From contig OZ007570.1 in NCBI GenBank assembly GCA_963931925.1, positions 52,796,467-52,860,466 on the forward strand: 64,000 nucleotides of DNA, in the 5' to 3' direction. The DNA comes from Onchidella celtica (taxonomy: Eukaryota > Mollusca > Gastropoda > Systellommatophora > Onchidiidae). A program made the position numbers and the translations under genes. A model generated the notes under the pieces. The model worked only from the letters and a program-made list of their open reading frames with translations. It ran no database searches and was not told where the DNA came from. Positions 44,805 through 56,759 of the stretch are shown one piece after another (positions within the stretch are counted from its first letter, which is position 1; every line of letters starts with the position of its first letter).

Positions 44805-45541
44805 CCCCTTCGTGACCCATATGACGAACCGCGCTCGTCGTTTTTCCTTACACAGCGTCACTGCCAAGATGCCGTTGTGACGAGCTACGCTTGTCATGCC
44901 TTCTGCAGACGGGAGGACTACAATGACGAGCGTGGCTCGTCATATTTTCTGTTCGCCATACTAAACATAGGAGCGTTGCCACATAAAAACTGATGGCAGA
45001 TTCGAATTCAGCGGTATCAATTTCACACAGGTAGAACTCATTTATTTTGAAAAACAACGTCAGTGAACCTAAAACCAGATATAAACCAGCACAGAGCCTT
45101 CCGCATCGTCCTCCCAAAATAAAGACCTCAATACATATTGTCAGGATCTTCACAAAAACGGGTGAAAAGACCCGTTTATCAGTGGGAAGATGTGCTAAGC
45201 ATGTTATTGGATGATGCAAGTGATGGCGAGGCCTACTAAAAAGACTCCTGGAGTGAATATAAGCTCCCAAGAGCCAACAACAGCAGTGACTCAGATCTAG
45301 ATCTAGACAGTGACAGTGCTAGTGTCAGCAGTGATGAGACTAGATCTAGCCCTGGAAGATCTAAACCTAGCTGCTTACAAATATATATACATATGCATAG
45401 TTTTAATCACATCCAAACACAAAATAGCTAAAAAACTGAGACACCTAATTTTTTTCCTAAATCCCCTGCGTCCCTGGGAATCGAAAAATGGGGTAAAATG
45501 GTGTGCGGTGCATCACAGTATTACCTTGCGTCACGAAAGGG
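44805..45541. mobile_element. piggyBac-type element D with palindromic repeats and transposase N-terminal relic
   Basis: TTAA at 44801-44804 and 45542-45545. Ends are CCCCTTCGTGACCC and GCGTCACGAAAGGG, inverted. Three 19-bp palindromes of the form TGACGAGC-N3-GCTCGTCA lie in the first 140 bp (44822, 44878, 44924). Around 45162-45370 a + frame, broken by one stop, reads YQWEDVLSMLLDDASDGEAY and then KDSWSEYKLPRANNSSD, an acidic Ser/Asp-rich stretch like the N-terminus of piggyBac-derived (PGBD) transposases. The rest of the transposase is absent, so this is an internally deleted copy. Confidence 0.8.
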
Positions 45542-45545
45542 TTAA

Positions 45546-48500
45546 GAGTTGGAAAAAATTATTCGATGCAGGTTTTTCTTTCAAGTACTGCAGAGCATTA
45601 TTATCTCAGTCCAAAAATGTGTGCAGTAAATACAAAAAATGTGTTCTGTCTTATATCTGCACATTTTGTATAGAATCCATATAGTTTTATCCTTTGAATG
45701 CTAATAATTGTTGTGTTGTGGTAAACAGCAATGTTCATGTCCTGATGTGTTGTGACAAGTAGATGGCTGAAGGCTGGGCAAGACGATGTTTTTTTTCCTT
45801 TTGTATTCATTATTTCTGAGGAGTTTCTTACCACATTAACTGTAAATAATGCTGTAACTATTATGGTACTGTTTTTGTTGTTTTTGTAAGATTTTGTGTG
45901 TCAGTATTGTTGGAAATGATATATAAAATGATTTGATATCAGGGTTTTTTGTTTGTTTCTGTATTTGAACTTGAGATAAAAGCAGGTTTTAAGTAAATTT
46001 GTGGTGGCTAGGACTTTGAAATTTCTTGTATTGAAAGCATGGGCATTGTCAATCAGTGGATCATTCAGACTGGATGCACAATGAAATCATAAATGGATTC
46101 ATCACAACTACTTTAATTATTGCACATGTACAAGTAGTTTTCACAACTATCCACTGGTCATCACGTCAGCAAATATCACAAAATACATGAAAATACCAAC
46201 TTTTGTATTGTGCAAATTTACACAAGCAAACCAGGGCAAAATGTTATTGCAAAAACAAATTCAATAGAACCACACCATAAAGGGGCAATCAAGTGTATAA
46301 TACATACTACAGTGGTAAAACTGTTGGGAAATCAGTTCTGTTCTGCTTGCGGCATATGAGACTTTTAATGAGAGGAAGACCAAATCACTTCTCCTTGATC
46401 ATCTGTCTCCAAATTGTTTCACGGTAATTGGTCTGCATCCCTGATTTTACAGTTTCAACAAATAATAGCTCGAATGTGATAAAATTGGTAGAAAGAAGAG
46501 GAAGAGGGAATCTGAATTGATAAGATCCGACATTAATCCTGAACCTCAAGACATCTGACTCCCAATGACCTATGGATAATACAAATATTTTTGGGATAAT
46601 AATATAAATGTTTTATAAAAGGAACAGATGCTTGGATTACACTGGAGCTACCTAACATTACATACAAACCCTATGAAGCGAGACAACATGTAATGAATAT
46701 ATCACTTTCTTTTTTTGCTATCCTCCTGCCACCCTTCAAAGTTTCTTTACGATTGTGTGGCTGACATCAGCAGGAAACATGATGAAACATCGTATGAAAA
46801 GTTTCAGATACATGTATCTTCATATAACTATAAGGACAAATTTACTAAATCAACCATAAGAGAACATTACTTATTCTTTATCTACATCTTGCAGAATATT
46901 GTGGTGACTGCCAACAAGTGCATTTAATGAAATATTGTCTTAAGAATAGTATATCTGACATGTTAAGACTTACAGTATGTGGTCATGGTTTCATCATTAG
47001 AGCAGTACATTTCTCCCTTATGTCCATTATTAGACAGAATGCTGAGAAAAGAGTCCTCGCCACAGAGTATGGGATGGCACATCTTTCTTCAAATTTTTCT
47101 GTGCACATCTACCTGACACCATCAGCATGTAATCCAGTCCTGACTCATCCACTCTCACTCCAGTCTTCTCCACAGTTTCATAATAAAGTGAAGATGAAAA
47201 ATTTGAATGTCAATACTGGGATTCATTACACAGTAAGATATGTTTCCTCAGCATAGGGATTTATGCAGTGCTTCATGATGAAAGTTCTTAAATGTAACAA
47301 CAGATCAAAAGCAACAGAAATCAAATTCAAAGGTTCTACTCAAAGGCAGGTTTCCATTATCTGTCTCACTCTACAATTATTATAAATCAAAGACACAGAA
47401 AACAGTAAGCATTGTTTATTCAATGCATCCAATAGTTTGTGTCTGATTTATGGTAGTACTGCACTCAAAATTCCTTCGTTCCATCCATGAACTCCTTATA
47501 CCAGAGGGCAGTTACTCTTTCCAACTGAAAACAATAGTCATAGTACCATGCAGATAACGATGGTTCAAAAACTAGCGTGTGAACAAATAAAATGAAAAAC
47601 AATATTGATAAAATACAAAAGTGCTCACAGATCAGCTCTGTAGATTTCAAAGACAAATAAAAAACAATTTTGATAAATATATATAAGTGTTCACAGATCA
47701 GCTCTGTAGATTTCAAAGACAGAAATTCTCCCAATCATGATGCATCCTATATATCAATTTAAGTATCAAATTATGCACTTTACAAAGTAATGTGATGGCG
47801 GCACAAACAGAACTATTTATCAATCAAGCCTTTTCTAGGATTAAAAACTTGATCTCAAATTGTGTTCAAAAAGCTTTCGGACTGTCATATGAAATAGACA
47901 TTGACCTCTTATGGTACGGTAAACAGGATTTGATGATTTCAATTTACAATTGTCATTCCAAGAAGGTTATCTCTCAGTTCATCTGTAAACCAACTTAAAA
48001 AGTCAGGGCATTTTCTGATCATCACGTCTTATTGCTTATTATTGTATACACACATTGTTATTGCACTATGTCCCAAGAGAATATACTGCAAGCTGATTGT
48101 AAAGCCACACAAATGTTCAATAAATATTAATTTCCAGCAGTACATTGACATGATCCCTAAAATTACAGTGCATAAAGATTTGTTTTCCAGGAATGAAACC
48201 CTTTCTCTGATATACGGTTTATTTATTGCTTGTGAATTCTTTCTATTTCATGTCAAACAAATATACAGTATCACATTGGCATGTATTGTTTGTAAATTAT
48301 ACCAAAATTCCTGAGCATACATAAATATCTGTCTCCTTAAAATTGTGTTGCGTCATCAGTGAAGAAGACATCTCATTAAACAGGAGAATAATTAACATAA
48401 TGTTACATACATTATGATGTTTGCCTGTCAAATTACCAGTAAATCCTTCCACATTACCTCCAACAGAAATTCCTGAAAGTGCTAAGAAAATAAAAGAAAA

Positions 48501-50015
48501 CACTAAATTGAACAAAAATGCCTATTCTTTTCTTACAGAAATACAAAGTTGACTCAATTCTTAATATATGTGATGACTTATGGATGACATTTAACTGAAC
48601 GGCAGCAATTTAAATATCTCACTTTTTACACAAAATGTAAGTAAAACTTATGTGTGCATATTTAATATACATGTGTAATATCATTCTTGTATTGGCCAAA
48701 GCCACAATCTTCGGAAGGTATCAGAGTTTGAATGTACTTCAAATTATGACAGGTCTGCACCTCTCCTTCCATCCTTTCTCCTGAAATATTACAATGCTTA
48801 ATAGGATCACAGTATCACTTCAGACATAGCTTAACATCCATATCATATAATGCACATCTCGACGGTAATTTTTATTAAATAAATGATAAATTATTATGAC
48901 TGTGTAATTTCTTTCATAGGCCCATGTCTTCAGAATGTGTCTGCAGAATTACCTTCCTTCCAAACCGCCTTGTTGCACACAATACGACTAAAAGTAAAAC
49001 TGATGTACACAAATCCTTGGCAGTAAAATATCACTTGATCAATACCATAATGGTCACCACAGCAAAAAAAACTAGCACATTTAATAAGCCCTGATGTCTT
49101 TTCATGAATCTTGCTAATACATTACTTATATCACAATGAAATGGCCTGCATTTAGCTCCCTGCAAACGTGCTATAACTAAGATCCATTACCATTTTGTGC
49201 AAAGATGACTAATGTACACCTCACTCATGTGCTGGTAAAAATGATGGCTCTCCTTACGGCCTTCAATCCTTTGTTACATCTGAAGCGAGAGCATGCACTG
49301 ACTAGTCAATTAAGATCTATCAAATTTCATACAGATTTCACATTCCTTAACTTCCTTCAAAACAAATACAATATGTTTTGGTCTGTCTGATCTTAGAAAT
49401 GGCATAATAAAAATTATTTACAATATTTGAATCAATTTTCAATTTTAGACGTTCCTGGTAAAAATGAGTGAAGAGAACTGATGAGCAATAGTGGAAAAGT
49501 TAGGAATCTCAGGCTTCTTTATTGAAAGTGCATGAAATAGAGCTGTCATTCCAATGATTGAAGCTCCTTCCTATTTCAGCTTCATCTGTTTCAGAATGAA
49601 ATTTCACTTCAGTTCCCTCTTGTTTTTTTGCACTGGATTTCATGGTTTTCATATCCACAACCCCTAGACCAGTCCAAATAATGAATGGACATGTAGATAA
49701 TGTTCATTTAAAGGGCACTTTTAATTCACTTGACAGAGGACCTCACAGAATGACATGTATCATTTCATTTGATTGTCACAGATTTCTCCAGACTGAACAA
49801 ATTTAAATGATGAAATTATGTACCATAAGATTGTTCAGTAAAGCAATGTACAAACTGCAAAGTGCTCTTGCATGCATGCAAACTATTGTATTCCCATACA
49901 AAGAGTGAAAGTATCGGTGGTGCATTATAATCCTAACTTCTGTAACTATTTGATAAATAGTGTATATTTATGAGATGAATTCGTAAGCAGTTCAAAGTGG
50001 CAGTAAAGTTCTTTT
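45546..50015. other. intergenic DNA and 3' UTRs between convergent genes
   Basis: No exon recognised on either strand. It lies between CHMP1B (+) and the Ser/Pro-rich gene (-), so it should hold the 3' UTR of the latter and perhaps the distal UTR of CHMP1B. A short direct repeat lies at 47583-47718. Confidence 0.5.
47583..47718. repeat. direct repeat of ~70 bp
   Basis: 47583-47652 and 47653-47718 share ACAAATAAAA...CAATNTTGATAAA and the exact block CACAGATCAGCTCTGTAGAT plus TTCAAAGAC. The copies are adjacent and noncoding. Confidence 0.85.
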
Positions 50016-52889
50016 TCACACAGCATCAGGGATGTCTTCATCAGCATAGTAAAGAGAGCTGAGGGACTGGCTCTTCTCTGAATCTCTGAGCAATGAAGAG
50101 CTCTCATTTGCACTCAGAGAATCTGATGAGTCGCAGCGAGCCACATATACGCTACCTGTGTCTGGATTCTGGGGCTGGTGGGATGGGCTGTCTTCCATTC
50201 GAAGAGGAAAATGGGTTCGTGAACCAGTGTCACCCGATGGTCGCAGATCACTGTGAGTTGATGATCTTGTATCACTGTACACTGAAGACCTGGTATCACT
50301 GCCTGGGGTGCTGGCAGGTGAATGAGTGTACGAAGTATGGGATGTCTGACTCAGTGGGGATGATGGTCTGTATCCAAGGCCAGGCCGAGGAACAGAAGGT
50401 GTATACCAGTGTTGTGGAGGGGAGGGATAGTTGTATTTGCTGGCAGGAGAGCCTGAGCCCTCCAAACTGGATCTTGAAGACACCGGGGAGGTGTAAGAAT
50501 AAGCTGGAGGACTGAAACTTTTGGAGTGAGAGGATGAATGACCTGATCCAGCATCACTACCAGGAGGTGGTGACTGTGTGTAGCTTTGGGGACCTCCGCC
50601 TCTTGTAGGACCGCTACTTCCACTTCCTGTGCTGCTTTTCTTTTCAAACCTGCTCACCAAACCTAAAACTCCCGTTTGCTGGCGTGACGGAGGGCTCTGC
50701 AGTTTAGCTAGTTCTCTTCTTCCTGGATAGGCTGGAGGTAATGCTTTATTACTGGTTGGACTTGCTCTCGTGCCAGGGCTTGGGGACCTGGAAAGATTTT
50801 CTCGCAAGTTCAGAGATGTAGGTTTCACTGGAGAGACAGATCTACCACTTGGCTGATGTGGAAACTGACCACTAGGGGCTGGTCTGAGCTGCTCTGTAGC
50901 CTTGGTTGATCCAGAAGTGCCCATAGACGGTTTCTCTGAGGTATGCTTGGAAGCATACAGTGGATTCACAGATCCAGCTATATTACTTGGACGTTCTGGT
51001 CCACTGGCAGCTGAACTTTCCATTTTTGGGGAGGTTGGTCTGCCATATTTGGTTACATTTAGAGGATCCCGAACTGGGGATCTTGTTGGAGAAGTGATCT
51101 GTTGGCCTTGGTTTCTACTCATCAAACCATATGGACTGGGGCTTCTGCCTTTGGACATTTGTCTACCAACCCTGTCTGGAGAAGATAATTGTGTAGGAGA
51201 TCTCCGTGTGGGACTCTGGTCGGGAGATAAGGCTCCATAGTTCCTGATGGGCATATGAGTAGGGGAGGACAAAATGGAACTTTGAGAACTAGTTGTGGAG
51301 CTATAGGTAGGCTTATTCCTCGAGTCACTGGATGAACTAAACGATGGTTTTCTTACTGGAGACTCATGAGATGAGGAGCTAAATGAAGTTTTCCTTTGCA
51401 AAGTATCCTGTGGAGAGGTATATCCTGTCCTGTGGCTTGGTGAGTTTCTATAACTGAAAAAAAGCTTGTGAGTGGGAGAGTCAGTAGTGGAAGAGGAGGA
51501 GTATGAAATTTTTCTTGTTGGCGAGGTCTGAGAGGAGCTGAAGGAAGGTTTTCTGACTGGAGAGTCATTTGGGGAAGAACTAAAAGATGTGATGTGACTC
51601 GGAGATGTTTGACAGGAAGAGCCACTATTTGATGGTTTACGTGATGGGGATCCCATGGGGGACAATTGAGGAGGTGAAGAGGGTTGAGAAGAAGTAGACA
51701 TCTTCTCTTGTTGGCCAGCTGGTTTGACGGCCGGGTGTGGCTGAGATTTCGATATCTGTGGCTGGGCAAGTCGGGTTGGGGACAGAAGGGCTGGTGTGGT
51801 TGAAGAATAATGAGATTTCTGATCTTGCTGGGTTTTAGACAAACCACTGTTGTCTATTTCAGCATTTCTGTTGTCATTTAGAGCAAATTTATTGGAATCT
51901 TGCTGGGCCCATGGTGTGATTTTCTCAGAAGCAGAATGGCTGATTTTAGGTGGTGATGATTCAACAACAGTGGGAGACGGAGCTGGAGAATCATAAGCTT
52001 TTATCTGATCTAAAGCTGAAGGCACACCCTGGTTTTTCTTCTCCTTTTCTTGATATGATGTGGGAAAAAATGGCTTCTCATCATGTGCTGGTGATATCAA
52101 GCCTTGACGTTTCGCTTGTTCATGTGGTATCCTAATGGCAGTGCGGCGAGTAGGCGTTTCTGGTGGTGGACTGAGTCTGGTGGCCTCACCTACAGTTGCT
52201 TGTGAGAGGGGACCTGGTGGTGATTTAGATCTCCTTCCAGCAAGGCCATCAGCATTTTCCTTTGATGGACTAAACACATCATGTGGTCTCTCAGCTGAAG
52301 GACTTATGACTGTGTCAAGAGATGAAAAAGACACTGAGCTCTCTGCTGCTGACCGTGAGGCCTTGTCTGAGTCTCCTCTAGTTACTTCTAAGGCTCCAGG
52401 ACTAAGTGGACCAGATGCACGCCTCATGGCACTTGGTAATTTCACTTTTGCAGAATCTGAACTGTGTGTCCTCTGGGCAAATGCCTCCGCTTTGGATCTT
52501 CGGTCTTCAACTGAAGCAAGCCTGCGCCGCACATTTTTCTCTGTAATAACTTGACCATCATCAGAGTCTCTGCTGTTCCGTTTTGTGTCAGGCGATGTAG
52601 GTCTTGGCTCCAAAGTGTTATGAGATGATCTCCTCCTACCTGAATCATCTTTTTTCTGCAGGTTTTCATCTGCATCCAGATGTTCTCTTTGACCTTTCTT
52701 ACGTCTGTAGCTGGGGCGTGGACTGACGGATGGACTCACAGACGGAGAACGAGAATGAATGATACGGCCACCTTGACGATGTATTCTTCCTGTCCGCATG
52801 GATGCACTAGTCTTTTCGCGTGGCCGAGGAGGTGAGTCTGTGGGCTCATCATGAGACTTTGAGCGCTGCAAGAAGCGAGTACGAGCAGA
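50016..52889 (-). CDS. large 3' exon of a Ser/Pro-rich disordered protein
   Basis: 957 codons after an acceptor TCGTGTGTGCAG (52890 side), starting SARTRFLQRSKSHDEP and ending YYADEDIPDAV before TGA at 50016-50018. The open frame extends upstream to 53021, but that part is the pyrimidine-rich intron end translated as an F/L-rich segment and should not be included. The protein is almost entirely Ser, Pro, Arg, Lys and Thr. Near residues 435-530 a motif of the form [D/T]SP-x-RK-x-S-[FY]-SSS recurs (SPVRKPSFSSS, SPTRKISYSSS and variants), and Y-S-D-T-R-S-S repeats lie near the C-terminus. Proline-directed SP and basophilic RKxS sites suggest a phosphorylated scaffold. I do not recognise the family, and no folded domain is visible. 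Confidence 0.85.
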   Translation of the reverse strand, partial: SARTRFLQRSKSHDEPTDSPPRPREKTSASMRTGRIHRQGGRIIHSRSPSVSPSVSPRPSYRRKKGQREHLDADENLQKKDDSGRRRSSHNTLEPRPTSPDTKRNSRDSDDGQVITEKNVRRRLASVEDRRSKAEAFAQRTHSSDSAKVKLPSAMRRASGPLSPGALEVTRGDSDKASRSAAESSVSFSSLDTVISPSAERPHDVFSPSKENADGLAGRRSKSPPGPLSQATVGEATRLSPPPETPTRRTAIRIPHEQAKRQGLISPAHDEKPFFPTSYQEKEKKNQGVPSALDQIKAYDSPAPSPTVVESSPPKISHSASEKITPWAQQDSNKFALNDNRNAEIDNSGLSKTQQDQKSHYSSTTPALLSPTRLAQPQISKSQPHPAVKPAGQQEKMSTSSQPSSPPQLSPMGSPSRKPSNSGSSCQTSPSHITSFSSSPNDSPVRKPSFSSSQTSPTRKISYSSSSTTDSPTHKLFFSYRNSPSHRTGYTSPQDTLQRKTSFSSSSHESPVRKPSFSSSSDSRNKPTYSSTTSSQSSILSSPTHMPIRNYGALSPDQSPTRRSPTQLSSPDRVGRQMSKGRSPSPYGLMSRNQGQQITSPTRSPVRDPLNVTKYGRPTSPKMESSAASGPERPSNIAGSVNPLYASKHTSEKPSMGTSGSTKATEQLRPAPSGQFPHQPSGRSVSPVKPTSLNLRENLSRSPSPGTRASPTSNKALPPAYPGRRELAKLQSPPSRQQTGVLGLVSRFEKKSSTGSGSSGPTRGGGPQSYTQSPPPGSDAGSGHSSSHSKSFSPPAYSYTSPVSSRSSLEGSGSPASKYNYPSPPQHWYTPSVPRPGLGYRPSSPLSQTSHTSYTHSPASTPGSDTRSSVYSDTRSSTHSDLRPSGDTGSRTHFPLRMEDSPSHQPQNPDTGSVYVARCDSSDSLSANESSSLLRDSEKSQSLSSLYYADEDIPDAV

Positions 52890-55800
52890 CTGCACACACG
52901 ACGAAGACCAATGGAAGGAGAGAGTGAGGAAGGGAAAAGGGGGAAAGAAAAAAAGAGGGAAATATATACAAATGCAAACAAACTGAAAACAGAAATAAAG
53001 CAAAGCAAAGCAGTCAGCCAATACATTCAGTCAGAGAGAACAGTTACTCAGACTGGAAATTTTTATCAAAGAATTCATCAGCACAATGACATGAAATTCA
53101 ACAGATGAGATTACTGATGCAATACCACAGAAAATAAGATAAAAAGATAGTATAAATATTAAAACCATGTTCAACTGCATCAGTAATTGGCAGACTATTC
53201 ATAGAATTATCATATTATAAAAAGAAGTATTGTTTATGGTCAGCATTATCAGTTAAGTTACAGATTTTACAAAATGCTGAAATGTAATAAGACTGAAATT
53301 AATTCAGAGTTTTAAATATCATTCACTAAATTTAAACAAATAAATAAGTGACAACTATAGAGCTTTACTTGAACCAAATACAGATAATGGAAAAAAGCTA
53401 CACAATAAAATGTATAGAAAAAAAAGGAAGATAAATTAGATAACAAAATAACCAAATGAACTGAAAAAATTATGCAGATAATGCACTAAAACCAAAGTTC
53501 AAGATATAAGAAAAGGAATACTAAATTATGAAAATGCGCTGGGAGTTATCAAAGTGCAGCCAAGGAAATGAACCCTATGGAAAACCAAATTAATGCAACA
53601 TAAAAGCATCTATCAGTGACACATTCCACTTGTGAGGGTCACTACATGAATGATACAACAGTTTCAGCCACATAACAATGCAACACTGCTACTCAGCTTC
53701 ATATACCTGAACACAAAAATAACTAAAAGACTTGATTAGTTTTGTTAAGTTTATTATGCTGTTACATCACAGGCACAAATAGTCACTGTCATTTAAAGCC
53801 TTGAAATTGGTCAACATCTTACTAAAAAAAAAAAAAAACCAAACAAAAAAATAACAACAAAAAAACACAGCACACCATTGTTGTTAATAGTGTAATAGGA
53901 ATGGAAACAGGGAAAGGCAGGAAGTGGAACAGTTAGGAAGCCTCAGACAACATCATAATAATCAATGCATGCAAACGATTCTTAGTATTTTCAAGAACAG
54001 CACAAAATATCACATGACTATGTCACAATCACACTGTAACAGAGCTAGAAGGTTAACATATAAGCATCTAAAACCTTGTGATCAAGGAACCAAAACCTAT
54101 AAACTTTGTATACTGCCTCAATTTTTTATGGTTCATTTCACGGACACATCCATTTTAGACTGAGCTCAGTCTTTGATACTATTTATTTGCCTCTTTTTAA
54201 CAATAACAAAAAAAAAAAAAAAGGCGGACAGCACAATTTTGTCCAGTGGAATCATAAAGTATGATAGCAAATTTTGTTCTTCGACTCTCTTTACACATTA
54301 CTGGTCGAATATGAACTTTATACATCTGTGTATTCTGCAAGGAATGGTGACATAAAGTAATTTCTGTCAAACTTTGCATCAAATCCAAGTGCCACTATTA
54401 ATATGAACTAGATATAAATATATGGTTGGGCTTGGTACTTGCACAAAGAAGTTGTAAGATTTATCTTGCTTGGGTTAGCTAGTTATTGCAATGCCAGACT
54501 TAAGAATTAGTGCTAAGTGAATATTAACCCAGCCCTTTTTCCTTTCTGCTCAAAACACACCCTAATTTCAATATGGAAAATATTAGTTTGAGACAACTCC
54601 CTCACATGATATAATCCATCGGAATTAACAGTCCTCTAGGCTACAATTCTTAGCCCGCAAGCTAGAAAACAAATCCTCTGTTGTTTGCAAAGAAGATCTA
54701 CAACCCTTTGGTAGTTTGAAAACATCCATGGTTGAATAATGAATAAAAATATTTTCAAAACTAAAAAAAAAAACATGGTTAGTTTTATTGACCGACGACG
54801 ACGCATGGGAAGGGACAGGAGACAGGGAGAGATGACAAATAAGAAAAGCATAAGGGCATGACATAAATGGACAAAAGCAAGTACAAAGAGAGCAGAGTAA
54901 GACAAGACATGGGAAAGGGGAGAAGCAAGGAAAGGCAAATCGATGTTGAAGAATAAAACAGGAAAGAGTAAGATAAGACCTTCTTCAACCCAAACCCCTC
55001 ATGGATAGAATGGTGGTGACCTGTCCAAAGGATTGGACATTTACAAAAATTAAAACATATCTTGTTTCTGTATTAATCCCCACCTCTACTTTAGAAAGAA
55101 AGAAAAAACCATTAAATGTTAATGCTTGACCAATAAGTAGATCTGTAAACTAATTCATTTATACTGCCATCATCTCTGCTGAACTGATCAGCAAATCTGC
55201 AAAATAAATCTAATACTTGTATACTCTCCCCATCATGAGTCTGCCCCCCCCCCCCCCCAATCACTAGAATCATATTTAAAAAAATGTTCTTTTATCGATG
55301 GGCAGCCCCAGTGACAGCTCTAGAATATACTGCTGCTCTAGCCCAGAACAGCAGATAATACAGACTTGCATATGACACCTGAAATACTGTTAGATCTCTG
55401 TTTAACAAGACTCATGCAGGCAAAAAAGAATTAGATCTATGAAGTTATTATAAAATAACACTGGTGCAAAGTGTTTGTGTTCAGAGCCCATATCATCTCT
55501 TGATACACAGCAGCAGCTGACATGACAAGTGAGTTGAACTGACAGAAATTGCAGCACTGAATCAAAGTGGTCAGACGAGGCTACGCATGAATGAGTGAGG
55601 TTAACTGCTATATTATTATTTTCAATTTTTGCTGAAAAACTATCTGGAAACAATATCTATAGTATTTTAAAATATGTCACAATATGCATATTTCTACCAC
55701 GAATTAAAAAGCACAACAAGCAAAAGCCACACAACATCTGACTTACTTGATTCTACATACTAACTACATATCTATGATGGCATTCATTCTTGATCAATGT

Positions 55801-55937
55801 CACCATATAAATGTAATTGATGAAAATATCGTATCTTATAAAACTATAATCACAAAGTTCATTTCCTTGACTATTTCAAGAGCAGGCATGAGATGAAGTG
55901 TAAAATACTGCTGGTTTACAGTGTGATATAGCATATT
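52890..55937 (-). other. intron of the Ser/Pro-rich gene
   Basis: It begins (in transcript sense, at its 3' end) with a long pyrimidine tract at 52890-52990. No further exon is convincing. A (C)15 run lies near 55244 and A-runs near 53824 and 54211. Short Leu/Phe-rich open frames on the - strand (54625-54988) lack splice signals and homology. Confidence 0.5.
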
Positions 55938-56759
55938 GTTGGCGACGTGATTCAATCACCCAAGCGACAAAATTTTTTTAATTTACTTTTTAACCTCTCT
56001 GCATAGTACAAACTTCACTACATGTTATGTTAAAATCCTGAGTTCGAAGGAATATTGGAAAGAGTATTAATTTTTAAGTAAATCATTCACCCATATCCAG
56101 GACTTTCGAATGTCATCATGATTCAACCGCTCGGGTGCCAGGTAAGCTGCCCATGACGCATGGGCGATTCAATCACGTCAAATCGGCGATATAAGAGCAG
56201 CCTGCCTGGTGCGTGGTTGGAGCCTGCTTGACCGTCACTTGTATGGGATGGGACTAGACAATAACACCAAAAGAAGAGTACCGATGACCGCAATATTTTG
56301 TCTAGACATTTTGCATAATTTATCATCACCTAGATGTGGCTGAGAAAGGGCCAGATGAAGAGACCAAAGAAGATGTTAATGCCACCGTGACCAAATCGGT
56401 GATTTACTGCTTAATGCTACTGACTAATTAAACACAGAAAAGTCTGCTTGGATGATTCAAGGGTAAGGTTGGCTCCATTTGGTTTCCGAAATACCCATTG
56501 AGCAATGGGTTTTTCAATTTGGAATACTGATCGATAATGTTCTTTCTTAATTAAGTATAAATAATGCACTTCTTGGTGTATATTATCATTCTTTAAGACT
56601 AGTTCTAAAGCTCCTTTTGCTGAACTGCTAATTCTGAACTGCAAGAACCTGCACCCACTGTCTTTCATGGAAACGTAACCCGCAGATGAAGAAGCAATCC
56701 ACAAAACACAAAAGTGCCAAATACTGGGCCTAAAAGAGTGGAAGCAAAACAATAGAAAA

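Noticed and set aside
44848-45270. 140-codon - strand frame inside piggyBac-type element D
   Set aside because: No domain. The + strand relic with the acidic transposase-like N-terminus is the better reading.
50093-52554. Several + strand open frames of 110-140 codons
   Set aside because: Shadow frames opposite the Ser/Pro-rich exon, whose codon composition keeps other frames open.
52890-53026. N-terminal Met and hydrophobic F/L/P-rich segment of the 1001-residue frame, looking like a signal peptide
   Set aside because: This is the polypyrimidine tract before the TCGTGTGTGCAG acceptor read as protein. The exon starts at 52889.
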